This document shows positions 26,842-35,350 of a stretch of DNA of 64,000 bases, piece by piece; position 1 is the stretch's first letter; each line of letters starts with the position of its first letter. Below the pieces are notes generated by a model. The model was not told where the DNA came from. It did not search any database and worked only from the letters and a program-made list of their open reading frames with translations. The translations under genes and the position numbers were made by a program. This DNA comes from Gp13-AA77 sp035946575 (GTDB taxonomy: Bacteria; Acidobacteriota; Terriglobia; UBA7540), in assembly GCA_035946575.1 (NCBI GenBank), contig DASYZG010000019.1, positions 1-64,000 of the forward strand, in the 5' to 3' direction.

Positions 26842-27390
26842 ATGGCACATCAGTTCACGACCTCCTACCTCGCAGACTCGCTCGCGACCTTCCGCGGCAT
26901 CAAGGCCATGGGCGAACGCGCCATGGCGCAGGTGACGGACGATCAGCTTCAGGCGGCGCTCGATCCCGAGTCGAATTCCATCGCGGTCATCGTGAAGCAC
27001 CTGGCGGGCAACATGCACTCGCGCTGGACGGACTTCCTCATCTCGGACGGCGAGAAGCCGGACCGCAATCGCGACGCCGAGTTCGAAGCCCCGCCCTCTA
27101 CGCGCGCGACGCTGATGGAATTGTGGGAATGGGGATGGCGCCTGGTCTTCACCGCGCTTGAACCGCTCACCGACGCGGACCTCGGCCGCACCGTCTACAT
27201 CCGCAACGAGCCGCACTCCGTAACGCAAGCGATCAATCGCCAGGTGGCGCATTACGCCTGCCACGTCGGGCAGATCGTCTTTCTGGCCAAACACCTGGCG
27301 TCGTCGAAGTGGACGTCGTTGACCATCCCGCGAGGGAAGTCGGCGGAGGTCAACGCGAAGATGGCGAACAGGTCCACCACAACGAAATGA
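26842..27390 (+). CDS. DUF1572 (DinB-like) family protein
   Basis: 182 residues of the DinB/YfiT-like four-helix metal-binding superfamily. SNSIAVIVKHLAGNMHSRWTDFL with DGEKPDRNRDAEFE is the DUF1572 signature. QVAHYACHVGQIVFLAKHL supplies further His ligands beside His53. Some superfamily members are thiol transferases or hydrolases; this branch has no established reaction. It is divergent from the orphan permease across 130 bases that must hold both promoters. Confidence 0.82.
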   Translation: MAHQFTTSYLADSLATFRGIKAMGERAMAQVTDDQLQAALDPESNSIAVIVKHLAGNMHSRWTDFLISDGEKPDRNRDAEFEAPPSTRATLMELWEWGWRLVFTALEPLTDADLGRTVYIRNEPHSVTQAINRQVAHYACHVGQIVFLAKHLASSKWTSLTIPRGKSAEVNAKMANRSTTTK

Positions 27391-27690
27391 ACCACACCAT
27401 CAACTGAAGAACGGGAAATCGCAGGGCCAAGCGCGCATCCGGCGAGCTGGTGTGATTGGCCGGCATCTCCTTGAATTGCCTCGTAAGCTCCCCCCAGACG
27501 TTCTTTCGCGCAGACAGGGCGGCAAGGGTTCGGCCCCCGGACGGTGAGGCCTTGGCGTTGTCAATCATGGATGCAGCGCACCGCGGCGCTGAAACGGCAG
27601 GGCAAAGTGTGTCACTACGGTGATGATCGCCCCGGGTAGCCGTCAGCTGAAGTCGGCCCAGTGTGGCAGACGACCAAGTCAGGAGGAAGC
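27391..27690. other. intergenic region
   Basis: 300 bases. Apart from the AGGAGG ribosome binding site at 27681-27686 I see no gene, hairpin or repeat. Confidence 0.5.
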
Positions 27691-30030
27691 ATGAACAGAA
27701 AGATCTCTGTGGTTTATCGAGCGTCGCTCAGTTTGCTTGTGCTCTCATTGGTTACGGCTGCGGGAAATTCCGCCTGGGCAAGACCCCAGGAAGGTCCGGC
27801 AACAGCAACATCTGACACCGGGACGGTGGTGCCTCGGCTGGTCAGTTTTTCGGGTGTTGTCAGCGACCCCAAGGGGCAGCCGGTCACCGGTCAAGTGACG
27901 CTGGTCTTCTCTCTCTACGCCCTTCAGGACGGCGGCAGTCCGCTTTGGACGGAAAGTCAGAAGCTCCAACTCGACGATCAAGGTCACTACACGGTGCTTC
28001 TGGGTGCCACGCAGCCGGACGGCCTGCCGCTCGACCTCTTTACCAGCGGACAGGCACAGTGGCTCGGCGTGCAACCTCAACTGCCGGGCTACGGCGAGCA
28101 GGCTCGCGTTCTGCTGGTTGGCATGCCTTACGCGTTGAAGGCAGCGGACTCGGATACGCTGGGAGGACTGCCCGCCAGCGCGTTCGTCCAAGCCAACCCG
28201 GGCGCGGCTGGGGCGGCGGTGGCGGGTGCGAGCACGGCGCAGGCGAGGTCCAGCTCAACAGACGCGGCACCGTCGGTTCTGCCGGCCATCAGCGGCAGCG
28301 GAACGACCGACTACCTGCCGATGTGGACCAGCACCAGCGCGCTGGGCAATTCAGTGCTGTACCAGACTGGATCGGGAAGCACGGCGAAGGTTGGCGTGGG
28401 CACGACGGCTCCGGCCCAAGTTCTGCATGTCAACGGCGCCAGCGAAATTCTTTCCACGGGCAGCGGGGCAGGCTTCAAATTTCAGGATCGTGCGGGGGGC
28501 AGCAGCCCTTACGGCGTGTGGTACAGCAAGAGCAGTGTCGCGCGCTTCTGGCGCTCCGACTTCGGAGACATTCTCGGCATCACGAGCACCGGAAATGTCG
28601 GCATCGGGACCACGGCGCCTTCAGCCACCCTCGAAGTGAACGGCACGTCGAAATTCGACAAGACCGTGACGTTTGCGGCGGGGCAGACATTCCCGGGCGC
28701 GGGCACGGTGACGAGCGTCGCAAGCGGCGCCGGCCTGAGCGGCGGACCGATCACCGGCAGCGGCACGTTGAGCCTTGCCAGCGCTTCCTGCGCGGCGGGA
28801 TCAGCAGCTGTTGCACTGCCACTGGTATGTTCCCCCTTCGCGACGCTCGGTGCGAACTCATTCAGCGGCAACGAGAGCGCTACCGGAAACATGTCGGCGA
28901 GCGGCGTTCTTGCGGCCGGAGGCTCCGTGGGCGGCTCCGCTTCTGCAGGAAGCGTGGAGGTGGACGCGGCCCACGCCAACAGTGGCGGCTACGGTCCGGG
29001 GCTGACGTTCGCGGGCGGCGGCGAGACCATCATCTCCAACCGGAACGCCGGCACCAACCAGTACGGCCTGGACTTCTTCACCAGCTACACGCCGCGGCTG
29101 TCGATCACCAACTCGGGCCGGGTCGGAATTGGCAATCAGGGTCCGAGTTTCTCATGGTTCGAAGTCGATGCCGGTGCTAACTCCGGCCTGGAAGGCGCTC
29201 GTCTTGTCGGAGGGTCAGACGACTCAGGTTTCGGTACAGGGGTGTCGAATGCCGGCGTGGTCGCGATCGGCGGCGACGATACGTCAGCCAGCGGGGGCGC
29301 TTCCGGTTACGGCGCGTACCTTTACGGCGGCAGTTCTACGAACGGATATGGGGGTTCCGGGCTCCTCGTCTACGGCGGAAGCGGGGCGCTCGGCGACGGC
29401 GACGGAGGTGACTTCTATGCAGGCGAACCGTATGGCAACGGCGTCTGGGCCTACGGCGGTCTCGACGCCGGATACTTCGCCGGAGACGTCGAAATCACCG
29501 GCAACCTCTATGTTTTCGGGTCGAGCAAGAACTTCCGGATTGACGATCCTCTCGATCCCGCTAACAAGTACCTCAATCACGCGGCCATCGAGTCTTCGGA
29601 GGTGTTGAACCTCTATCGGGGCAATGTGGTTCTTGACGGAAATGGCGAGGCGGTCGTCGATTTACCCGAGTGGTTTGAGGCTATCAACAAAGACCTCAGT
29701 TACGAGCTAACGCCCATTGGCGGATCGGCACCGGGTCTCTATATTGCCAGTGAAGTCTCGAACAACCAGTTTAAGGTTGGGGGCGGACGTCCCGGCCTGA
29801 AGGTGTCCTGGCAGGTTACGGGAATGCGCAACGACGCACAGGAGAGGGCTCACCCCTACCAGACGGAGGTGGAGAAACCCGCGCGCGAACGCGGCTATTA
29901 CATCCACCCCGAGCTCTACGGCGCACCGCCGGAGAAGAGCATTGACTGGGCGCGGCATCCCGAGCTGATGAAGCGCTTGAAGGCGGATCGGGAGAAGCAG
30001 CCTGCGACGGCTCAAAGAAAGAAGCGCTAG
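27691..30030 (+). CDS. large secreted tail-fibre-like repeat protein
   Basis: 779 residues from ATG 27691, with AGGAGG five bases upstream and a signal peptide (YRASLSLLVLSLVTAAGNSA, cleavage near WARP). The N-terminal domain (FSGVVSDPKGQPVTGQVTLVFSLYA ... VLLVGMPYALKAADSDTLGG) is found in many acidobacterial secreted proteins. The middle has phage-tail-like elements (VGIGTTAPSATLEVNG; GTVTSVASGAGLSGG) and Gly/Tyr/Ser-rich repeats. The C-terminus (KNFRIDDPLDPANKYLNHAAIES) resembles the conserved end of tail-fibre-type surface proteins. It is probably a trimeric or fibrous surface protein; its function is unknown. Confidence 0.75.
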   Translation: MNRKISVVYRASLSLLVLSLVTAAGNSAWARPQEGPATATSDTGTVVPRLVSFSGVVSDPKGQPVTGQVTLVFSLYALQDGGSPLWTESQKLQLDDQGHYTVLLGATQPDGLPLDLFTSGQAQWLGVQPQLPGYGEQARVLLVGMPYALKAADSDTLGGLPASAFVQANPGAAGAAVAGASTAQARSSSTDAAPSVLPAISGSGTTDYLPMWTSTSALGNSVLYQTGSGSTAKVGVGTTAPAQVLHVNGASEILSTGSGAGFKFQDRAGGSSPYGVWYSKSSVARFWRSDFGDILGITSTGNVGIGTTAPSATLEVNGTSKFDKTVTFAAGQTFPGAGTVTSVASGAGLSGGPITGSGTLSLASASCAAGSAAVALPLVCSPFATLGANSFSGNESATGNMSASGVLAAGGSVGGSASAGSVEVDAAHANSGGYGPGLTFAGGGETIISNRNAGTNQYGLDFFTSYTPRLSITNSGRVGIGNQGPSFSWFEVDAGANSGLEGARLVGGSDDSGFGTGVSNAGVVAIGGDDTSASGGASGYGAYLYGGSSTNGYGGSGLLVYGGSGALGDGDGGDFYAGEPYGNGVWAYGGLDAGYFAGDVEITGNLYVFGSSKNFRIDDPLDPANKYLNHAAIESSEVLNLYRGNVVLDGNGEAVVDLPEWFEAINKDLSYELTPIGGSAPGLYIASEVSNNQFKVGGGRPGLKVSWQVTGMRNDAQERAHPYQTEVEKPARERGYYIHPELYGAPPEKSIDWARHPELMKRLKADREKQPATAQRKKR

Positions 30031-30084
30031 CCTACGCGCCGGGTGCAGGGCCGGAGCAAGTCCCGGCCCGGTACCCGGCGGGCG

Positions 30085-31773
30085 TCACACATTCCCGCGC
30101 TTCATTTCGCCCATCAGGTAGTCCATCGAGCGCACGCAGAGCGTCATGATGGTGAGCGTGGGATTCTGGCAGGCGGTGGACGTAAACCCGGCGCCGTCGC
30201 ACACGAAGACGTTCTTCACGTCATGGCTCTGCTGGAACTGGTTGAGCACCGACTTTTTAGGGTCGTTGCCCATGCGCGCCACGCCGACTTCGTGGATGGC
30301 CCAACCGGGTGTGGAGGGATGCGCGCGCTTCTGCACGTTTTTGGCGCCGGCGGCTTCCATCATCTCGGCGGCGGATTCGGCCATGTCTTTCACCATGGCC
30401 ATTTCGTTTTCGCCGTAGGTCATGTGGAAACGCAGCACGGGGATGCCGAACGCGTCTTTCACTTCGGGGTCGATTTCGGCGTAATTGTCCTCGCGCGCCA
30501 GGCATTCGCCGAAACCGCCGATGCCCACGTAGCAGCGGCCTTCGAGGAGCGCTTCCTTGTAAGCCTTGCCGAAGCCGGAAGCGCCCCAGCTGAATCCGGT
30601 GCCGCCTCCGCCCTCGTAGCCGTAACCGCGGATGAAATCCTTGGACTTGGGCGCGCCCGGAATGTTGCGGAAACGCGCCACGTACATGCCCGCCGGCCGA
30701 TTCGGGCCGTTGATGTTGGGCTTGCCGGCGAACTGGGGGAATTCCCCGCTGGCGCCGCCGCCCATGATGTGGTCCATCAGGTAGTGGCCAAGCACGCCGC
30801 TTGAATTGCAGAGCCCATTGGGGAATTGGGAATTGGCCGAATTGAGCAGGATGCGCACCGATTCGAGCGATTGCGCGCAGAGCACAACCGCGCGGGCCTT
30901 GACCTCCTGGGGCTGGCGCGTGATGCGGTCGATGTAGAGTACGCCGCGCGCGCGATTGCGGCCCGTCGAGTCCATCAGGACCTTGTAGCCCATGGCGTTG
31001 TGAAGGTGCGTGAGGTTGCCCGATTTTTCCGCGTCAGCCACGGTGGTGAACGCCGAGTTGAAGTAGGAGTGCGTGACGCAGCCGCGCTCGCAGGGCCCGC
31101 AATAGTGGCAGGCGGCGCGCCCGTTGATCGCCTTGGTGAGATTGGCGCTGCGCGTTGCCATCGGCACCCAGCCCAGCTTCTCCTTCACCCGATTGCGAAA
31201 ATGTGACTCCGCGCAATTGAGCGGCATGGCCGGCTGGAAATGCCCGTCGGGCAGGTGCGGCAGGCCCTCGGCGTCGCCGCAGATGCCGACGTATTCCTCA
31301 ACCAGGTCGTAGTAAGGCTCGAGGTCTTTGTAACTGAGCGGCCAATCTTCGCCGTAGCCGTCGCGGGAGGCGGCCTTGAAGTCGAGATCGCTCAACCGCA
31401 GGCTGACGCGGCCCCAGACGTTGGTGCGTCCTCCGGTCATGCGCAGGCGTCCCTGCCAGCTGAAGGGCATGTTCGGGGCCGTGGTGTAGGGCTCGTCGAG
31501 GTCGTTGGCGAACCAGTGGTAGTTGTACTCCATGCAGGCGTAGCAGTCCTTCTGAATCGGCCGCGTCTTGCGGATCACGGAGTCGGCCTGGTCGCGGTAC
31601 TTCAGTTCGAAGGCGGGCTTGTGCTCGGTGAAATTCGCGTCGGACTGCGGCCGGCCGCAATCGATCAGCGCCACCTTCAGTCCGGCTTCCGAGAGGCGCT
31701 TGCACGCCCATCCTCCCGACGCGCCTGAACCAACGACGGCCACATCAAACGTTGTCTTGGATAAATCCTGCAT
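30085..31773 (-). CDS. GMC-family FAD-dependent oxidoreductase (gluconate/sorbitol dehydrogenase large-subunit type)
   Basis: 562 residues. The FAD dinucleotide-binding motif is FDVAVVGSGASGGWACKRL. GMC features follow: GRTNVWGRVSLRLSD; a cysteine cluster CHYCGPCERGC as in gluconate 2-dehydrogenase-like large subunits; RARAVVLCAQSLESVRILLNS; and the C-terminal catalytic region HEVGVARMGNDPKKSVLN ... FTSTACQNPTLTIMTL. It oxidises a sugar or alcohol at a hydroxyl, with FAD as acceptor. It has no signal peptide; partners of this type are usually exported with a Tat-bearing subunit 3 such as the one at 32831. Start ATG 31773. Confidence 0.87.
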   Translation of the reverse strand: MQDLSKTTFDVAVVGSGASGGWACKRLSEAGLKVALIDCGRPQSDANFTEHKPAFELKYRDQADSVIRKTRPIQKDCYACMEYNYHWFANDLDEPYTTAPNMPFSWQGRLRMTGGRTNVWGRVSLRLSDLDFKAASRDGYGEDWPLSYKDLEPYYDLVEEYVGICGDAEGLPHLPDGHFQPAMPLNCAESHFRNRVKEKLGWVPMATRSANLTKAINGRAACHYCGPCERGCVTHSYFNSAFTTVADAEKSGNLTHLHNAMGYKVLMDSTGRNRARGVLYIDRITRQPQEVKARAVVLCAQSLESVRILLNSANSQFPNGLCNSSGVLGHYLMDHIMGGGASGEFPQFAGKPNINGPNRPAGMYVARFRNIPGAPKSKDFIRGYGYEGGGGTGFSWGASGFGKAYKEALLEGRCYVGIGGFGECLAREDNYAEIDPEVKDAFGIPVLRFHMTYGENEMAMVKDMAESAAEMMEAAGAKNVQKRAHPSTPGWAIHEVGVARMGNDPKKSVLNQFQQSHDVKNVFVCDGAGFTSTACQNPTLTIMTLCVRSMDYLMGEMKRGNV

Positions 31774-32167
31774 GATTGCCCCCAGTAAGCTGCTGTCGCC
31801 CCCGCCTAAACTTTTATGATATTACATTCGGGTCGAATGGGGCAGCGGTTCTTAAGTTTTTCCCGCGACTGGACCCTCGCGGCAGCCCTCTATTAGTGCT
31901 CAAACTGCCCCATTTTGCACCAGGAACCTCGTTTTTTCTCCTTTAAAGAGATGCCTAAATCCCGGCATATCAATAACCTGATGGCTTCAAAAGCCTAACT
32001 CTTTCGCTTTCAATGATATGATGGCTTTCGACCCCTATGAAAAATGGTAAGTACATTTGTTTTCAAATGTCTGATGGCTTTGTTTTGCGCAAAAATCGAT
32101 TCCTCTTCCGCTCTCCTTCCCCAACGCGTGGACCCGGAAAGGTCCACCAGAGTATTGTCCTCCCGGA

Positions 32168-32250
32168 ATTTGGGAAAAGGGAGAAAAGTGAGAAAAGTGA
32201 GAATTTTGAGAAACTTTATTTTGCGTGCAAAATCAATGGGTTAGCCGAAA
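32168..32250 (+). repeat. low-complexity repeat related to 20884
   Basis: TTTGGGAAAAGGGAGAAAAG, then repeated TGAGAAAA/GAGAA units, TTTATTTT and AATCAATGGGTTA. The unit at 20884 has the same order: TTGGGAAAATGGAGAAAAA, TGAGAAAA units, TTTATTTT and AATCAGTGGATTA. Their shared order and length indicate a dispersed family, not chance AT-richness. Confidence 0.55.
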
Positions 32251-32319
32251 TACGCCGAAATCAGCGGTTGCGCCCGTTGCGAGCGTCGGTAAACTTCGCA
32301 CGTTCGCGCAATTCTACAT

Positions 32320-32432
32320 TCCTCGACTGGCCCCCTGTCGCCTATCAGGTGGCGCTTCATTTCAGGCATTATCATTTCGTTCGGATTCACAAGACGCTGC
32401 GAGTGACGCCAGCAATGGAAGCGGGTGTTTGA
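32320..32432 (+). pseudogene. C-terminal remnant of a transposase
   Basis: The frame ending at TGA 32430-32432 reads ALHFRHYHFVRIHKTLRVTP then AMEAGV. This closely resembles the last residues of IS-family transposases with the pattern HYNFVRxHKTLRxTPAMxAG. Nothing upstream in frame resembles a transposase, so only about 35 codons remain. It marks a past insertion in this island. Confidence 0.6.
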
Positions 32433-32448
32433 AGATCACGTTTGGACT

Positions 32449-32575
32449 CTGGCAGGCTGCTGAAAAGCGTGTAGCGGCGGCTTCAGGCCGCCACCCGTAT
32501 ATTGAGAGAGTTGGACTTATGGCGAGGTAAACCCACCGCTACGCTCCTCAAACCGTGTTTTTCAGCCGCCTGCTA
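32449..32575. mobile_element. MITE-like element, family A copy 1
   Basis: 127 bp with terminal inverted repeats: CTGGCAGGCTGCTGAAAA at the left and TTTTTCAGCCGCCTGCTAG at the right. It is an almost identical reverse-complement copy of 49484-49612, with only about seven differences by eye. Inside is a second palindrome, GGCGGCTTCAGGCCGCC. It is non-coding and ends in CTAG. Confidence 0.8.
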
Positions 32576-32830
32576 GGGGAAATCGCAGATTTGGTGCCTG
32601 TGCCAGTTCCAAGAAGCGCGGCATCCGCGCCACACGCCCCAAGAACATTTCATGGATTCGACAAGCTGATCGACGTTATCAAGGGCTCGCCAAGGGACGG
32701 CGAGGTCACGGAACGTTCAAACTGAGGCACTAACCCAAAACGAGTCCGCTTGTGCCGACTCACGCCCCGGTGGTAGCATCGGACGAAGCGCTGGCACAGC
32801 GCCCATTTTGCAAGCGAGGCGGATTCGATC

Positions 32831-33517
32831 ATGGCAAAGCCAAGGCCTGAAACGAGCAATCATCCTGAATCTTCGGAGGTTCGCGGCCTGAGCCGTCGCC
32901 AGATCATGCAAGGACTGCTCAGCGGCGCCGGCGCCGGACTCGTTCTGCCTGGGCTGGCTGCTGCGCATCCTGTCAAACGGCACTTGCTGAACGCAGAGAC
33001 GGTTGCCGCCGCCGGGGAGCAGGCCGCGTCCGCCGACTGGCAGCCGTCGTTTTTCGACGATCATCAGAATCAAACGTTGATCGTGCTCGCGGAACTGATC
33101 GTGCCCAACTCGACCGAGGCGCAGGTGAACCGGTTCATCGACACGCTCGTGGCTGTCGAAACGCCGGACAACCAGAAGAAGCTTATTGGCTCGCTCAGCG
33201 CCTTCGATCACGAGGCGATCGCGCGCTACAATCAGCCGTTTAAAGATCTCACGGGAGACCAGCAGGTCGACATTCTGACGGCGGCCTCGACCGGCCAGGC
33301 ATCGCCGGGTGGAGGCGGCGGGCGCCGCCGGCGCCGGGCCGTGCCTCCGCCGAACGGTGCCGCGCCCGCGCTCACCATGCGCGACCACTTTGAGGATCTC
33401 AAAGGCTGGATCAGCGGGGCCTATTACTCGTCGGAAGTCGGGATGAAAGAACTGGGCTGGACCGGACAGGTGGCCTGGGACAGCTACCCCGGCTGCGAGC
33501 ATCCTGATACCGTCTAA
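32831..33517 (+). CDS. gluconate 2-dehydrogenase subunit 3 family protein
   Basis: 228 residues with a twin-arginine signal (LSRRQIMQGLLSGAGAGLVLPGLAAA). The family core is FFDDHQNQTLIVLAELIVPNSTEAQVNRFIDTLVA and ends MRDHFEDLKGWISGAYYSSEVGMKELGW. In characterised complexes the Tat-bearing subunit 3 carries the GMC flavoprotein to the periplasm. The likely partner here is the gene at 30085-31773, which points away and is 1 kb distant. A Gly/Arg low-complexity loop (SPGGGGGRRRRRAVPPP) is unusual. The TAA stop lies within a MITE-like element. Confidence 0.85.
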   Translation: MAKPRPETSNHPESSEVRGLSRRQIMQGLLSGAGAGLVLPGLAAAHPVKRHLLNAETVAAAGEQAASADWQPSFFDDHQNQTLIVLAELIVPNSTEAQVNRFIDTLVAVETPDNQKKLIGSLSAFDHEAIARYNQPFKDLTGDQQVDILTAASTGQASPGGGGGRRRRRAVPPPNGAAPALTMRDHFEDLKGWISGAYYSSEVGMKELGWTGQVAWDSYPGCEHPDTV

Positions 33518-33628
33518 TGACGATTACAAATCAGGGTGACAGATCGTGCTAGCGCGGGCGTCCCCGCCCGCGCTTTTCGCGCCTGGGACAGGCGCGCACG
33601 GCTGTCACTCCATTTTGTAATCCTCTAT
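33514..33628. mobile_element. MITE-like element, family B copy 1
   Basis: About 115 bp from CTAATGACGATTACAAA to TTTTGTAATCCTCTAT. The ends form an inverted repeat (ATTACAAA..GGTGACAG against CTGTCACTCC..TTTGTAAT). The inside contains CGCGGGCG/CGCCCGCG and GCGCCTGGGACAGGCGC palindromes. It is a reverse-complement copy of 55773-55897. Its left end contains the stop codon of the preceding gene. Confidence 0.78.
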
Positions 33629-33658
33629 GGTGGCTTTGTCGCGACTGCCACCCCCTAG

Positions 33659-33679
33659 CCCCTCCCCAACGAGGAGGGG
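33659..33679. terminator. GC-rich hairpin downstream of family B element
   Basis: CCCCTCC (33659-33665), loop CCAACGA, GGAGGGG (33673-33679). A similar hairpin with the same loop context lies at 56251-56273, so this is also a dispersed repeat. No T-tract follows, so termination is only a possibility. Confidence 0.4.
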
Positions 33680-33759
33680 GGCCAGGGCAGCCCGCTAGCC
33701 GGCTGCGTGTTCGCCCGCGAATTTTCCCATGAAGCAGGCTTGCCTCGCCGCAGGACTCG

Positions 33760-35304
33760 ATGACCGACCAGCCCGCTGATCCTGCCGTAAGATCCGATCC
33801 CTCGAACATCAGCGTCGCGCCTGATCACGCCCGCGATCCGCTGATCCTCGCTCTCGATGTGGGAAGTTCCTCTGTCCGAGCCATCGTTTATGACGCACTA
33901 GGCCGGGCGCTGACCGGCGCCGGAAACCATATCCCCTACCAGATGGACACCACTCCCGACGGCGGTGTGGAGATCGGCGCGGACCGCCTGCTCGGGATCG
34001 TCTGCGAGTGCATCGACGGGGTTCTCCTGCATTCAAAGGGTGCTCTCGATCGCCTGGGCGTGGTGGCGTGCTGCACCTTCTGGCACAGTCTGGTGGGTGT
34101 CGGTGCTGACGGGCATCCGCTGACGCCGGTTTTCAGCTGGAACGATACGCGCAGCCGCGAGGACGCTGCTGCTCTGCTGGAACGCGTGGACGTTGACTCG
34201 GTTCATTCCCGCACCGGCACGCGACCCCATGCGAGCTACTGGCCGGCGAAACTGCGCTGGCTCAATCGCACCCGGCCGGACGCGTTCGGGCGCGTGGCCC
34301 GCTGGATGTCGCCAGGCGAATACATCCATTTCCGGCTCTTCGGCCGCACCTTGTGCAGCGTTTCCATGGCTTCGGGCACCGGCCTCTTCAATCCCAACGT
34401 CTGCGCGTGGGACGACGGGATGCTGGCGGAGTCGGGAATCGACTCCGGACAGATCTCGCCCCTGGCCCGCGATGACCAGAGCCTGTCGGGGCTGACGGCC
34501 GAGTTTGCGAAACGATGGCCGGCGCTGGCGCAGGTGCCGTGGACTCCTGCCCTTGGGGATGGGGCGTGCAGCAATGTGGGATCCGGCTGCGTCACCAGGG
34601 ACGCTGCGAGCCTGATGGTGGGCACATCCGGAGCGATGCGGGTCTGCTGGGCTGCTGACCGCGTGCGCATCCCGCGCGGCCTCTGGTGTTATCGCGCCAA
34701 TCGGCAGTACGCGCTGCTGGGGGGCGCACTCTCCAATGCCGGCGACGTGTACGCGTGGTGCCTGAACACTCTGCGGCTCGACTCGAACGATCTTGAGGCC
34801 GAACTCGCCTCGATCGCGCCCGACGCACACGGTCTCACGGTCTTGCCGTTCTTCTCGGGAGAACGCAGCACGGGCTGGATGGACCATGCGCGGGCGGCGA
34901 TCAACGGGATGACGCTGAGCACCCGACCGGTCGAGATTCTGCGGGCTGCTCTGGAAGCCGTGACGTATCGATTCGGCGCCATTTACGAACGCTTGCGCGA
35001 GGAGGTCCCGACCATCACCGCCATCGTCGCCAGCGGAGGTGGAATCCTGAACTCTCCCGTGTGGGCCCAGATGATGGCGGATGTGATCGGTGTTCCGGTA
35101 GTCGCTTCGGCCGTTCCCGAGGCGTCGAGCCGCGGCGCCGCGCTCCTGGCGCTGGACTCACTCGGATTCCTGGATAGCCTGAGCTCGGTTCCGGTGCCGA
35201 GCGGCAAGCTCTGTGAGCCCGAGGGCTCGCGTCGCGCGGCGTACCGTCAGGGACGGGAACGGCAGGAGCGGTTGTACGACCTGCTGGTGGCGCGGAAGCC
35301 GTAG
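33760..35304 (+). CDS. FGGY-family carbohydrate kinase (gluconokinase/xylulokinase-like)
   Basis: 514 residues. The N-terminal ATPase domain starts at about residue 27 (LILALDVGSSSVRAIVYDALG). The sugar site region has FSWNDTRSREDAA and ASYWPAKLRWL. The C-terminal domain has ALGDGACSNVGSGC, MVGTSGAMRVCW and ASGGGILNSPVWAQMMADVIGVPV. Such kinases phosphorylate gluconate, xylulose or glycerol at the expense of ATP. The HASYWPAKLRWL stretch and the neighbouring gluconate-dehydrogenase-like genes favour gluconate, but specificity is not proven. Start ATG 33760 after CAGGA. The first 26 residues are a non-conserved extension. Confidence 0.83.
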   Translation: MTDQPADPAVRSDPSNISVAPDHARDPLILALDVGSSSVRAIVYDALGRALTGAGNHIPYQMDTTPDGGVEIGADRLLGIVCECIDGVLLHSKGALDRLGVVACCTFWHSLVGVGADGHPLTPVFSWNDTRSREDAAALLERVDVDSVHSRTGTRPHASYWPAKLRWLNRTRPDAFGRVARWMSPGEYIHFRLFGRTLCSVSMASGTGLFNPNVCAWDDGMLAESGIDSGQISPLARDDQSLSGLTAEFAKRWPALAQVPWTPALGDGACSNVGSGCVTRDAASLMVGTSGAMRVCWAADRVRIPRGLWCYRANRQYALLGGALSNAGDVYAWCLNTLRLDSNDLEAELASIAPDAHGLTVLPFFSGERSTGWMDHARAAINGMTLSTRPVEILRAALEAVTYRFGAIYERLREEVPTITAIVASGGGILNSPVWAQMMADVIGVPVVASAVPEASSRGAALLALDSLGFLDSLSSVPVPSGKLCEPEGSRRAAYRQGRERQERLYDLLVARKP

Positions 35305-35350
35305 GAGCGATCCTGGCGGTCCCGAGAGCAGGCGCAGGGCCTGCCCCTAC

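Larger units (their letters stand above)
31774..32830. other. 1-kb non-coding island of mobile-element and low-complexity sequence
   Basis: It separates the GMC oxidoreductase from its likely partner gene. The segment 31830-32250 is AT-rich and contains TGATGGCTT three times (31979, 32019, 32072). Then come a low-complexity repeat (32168), a transposase remnant (32320) and a MITE-like element (32449). The remaining stretch 32576-32830 holds a short frame (KKRGIRATRPKNISW...) ending at about 32734 that looks like a decayed coding fragment of unknown origin. Confidence 0.55.

Noticed and set aside
33514..33628. CRISPR-like or tRNA-like structure
   Set aside because: Only one unit with palindromic ends, no repeated spacers and no cloverleaf; better explained as a MITE-like element.
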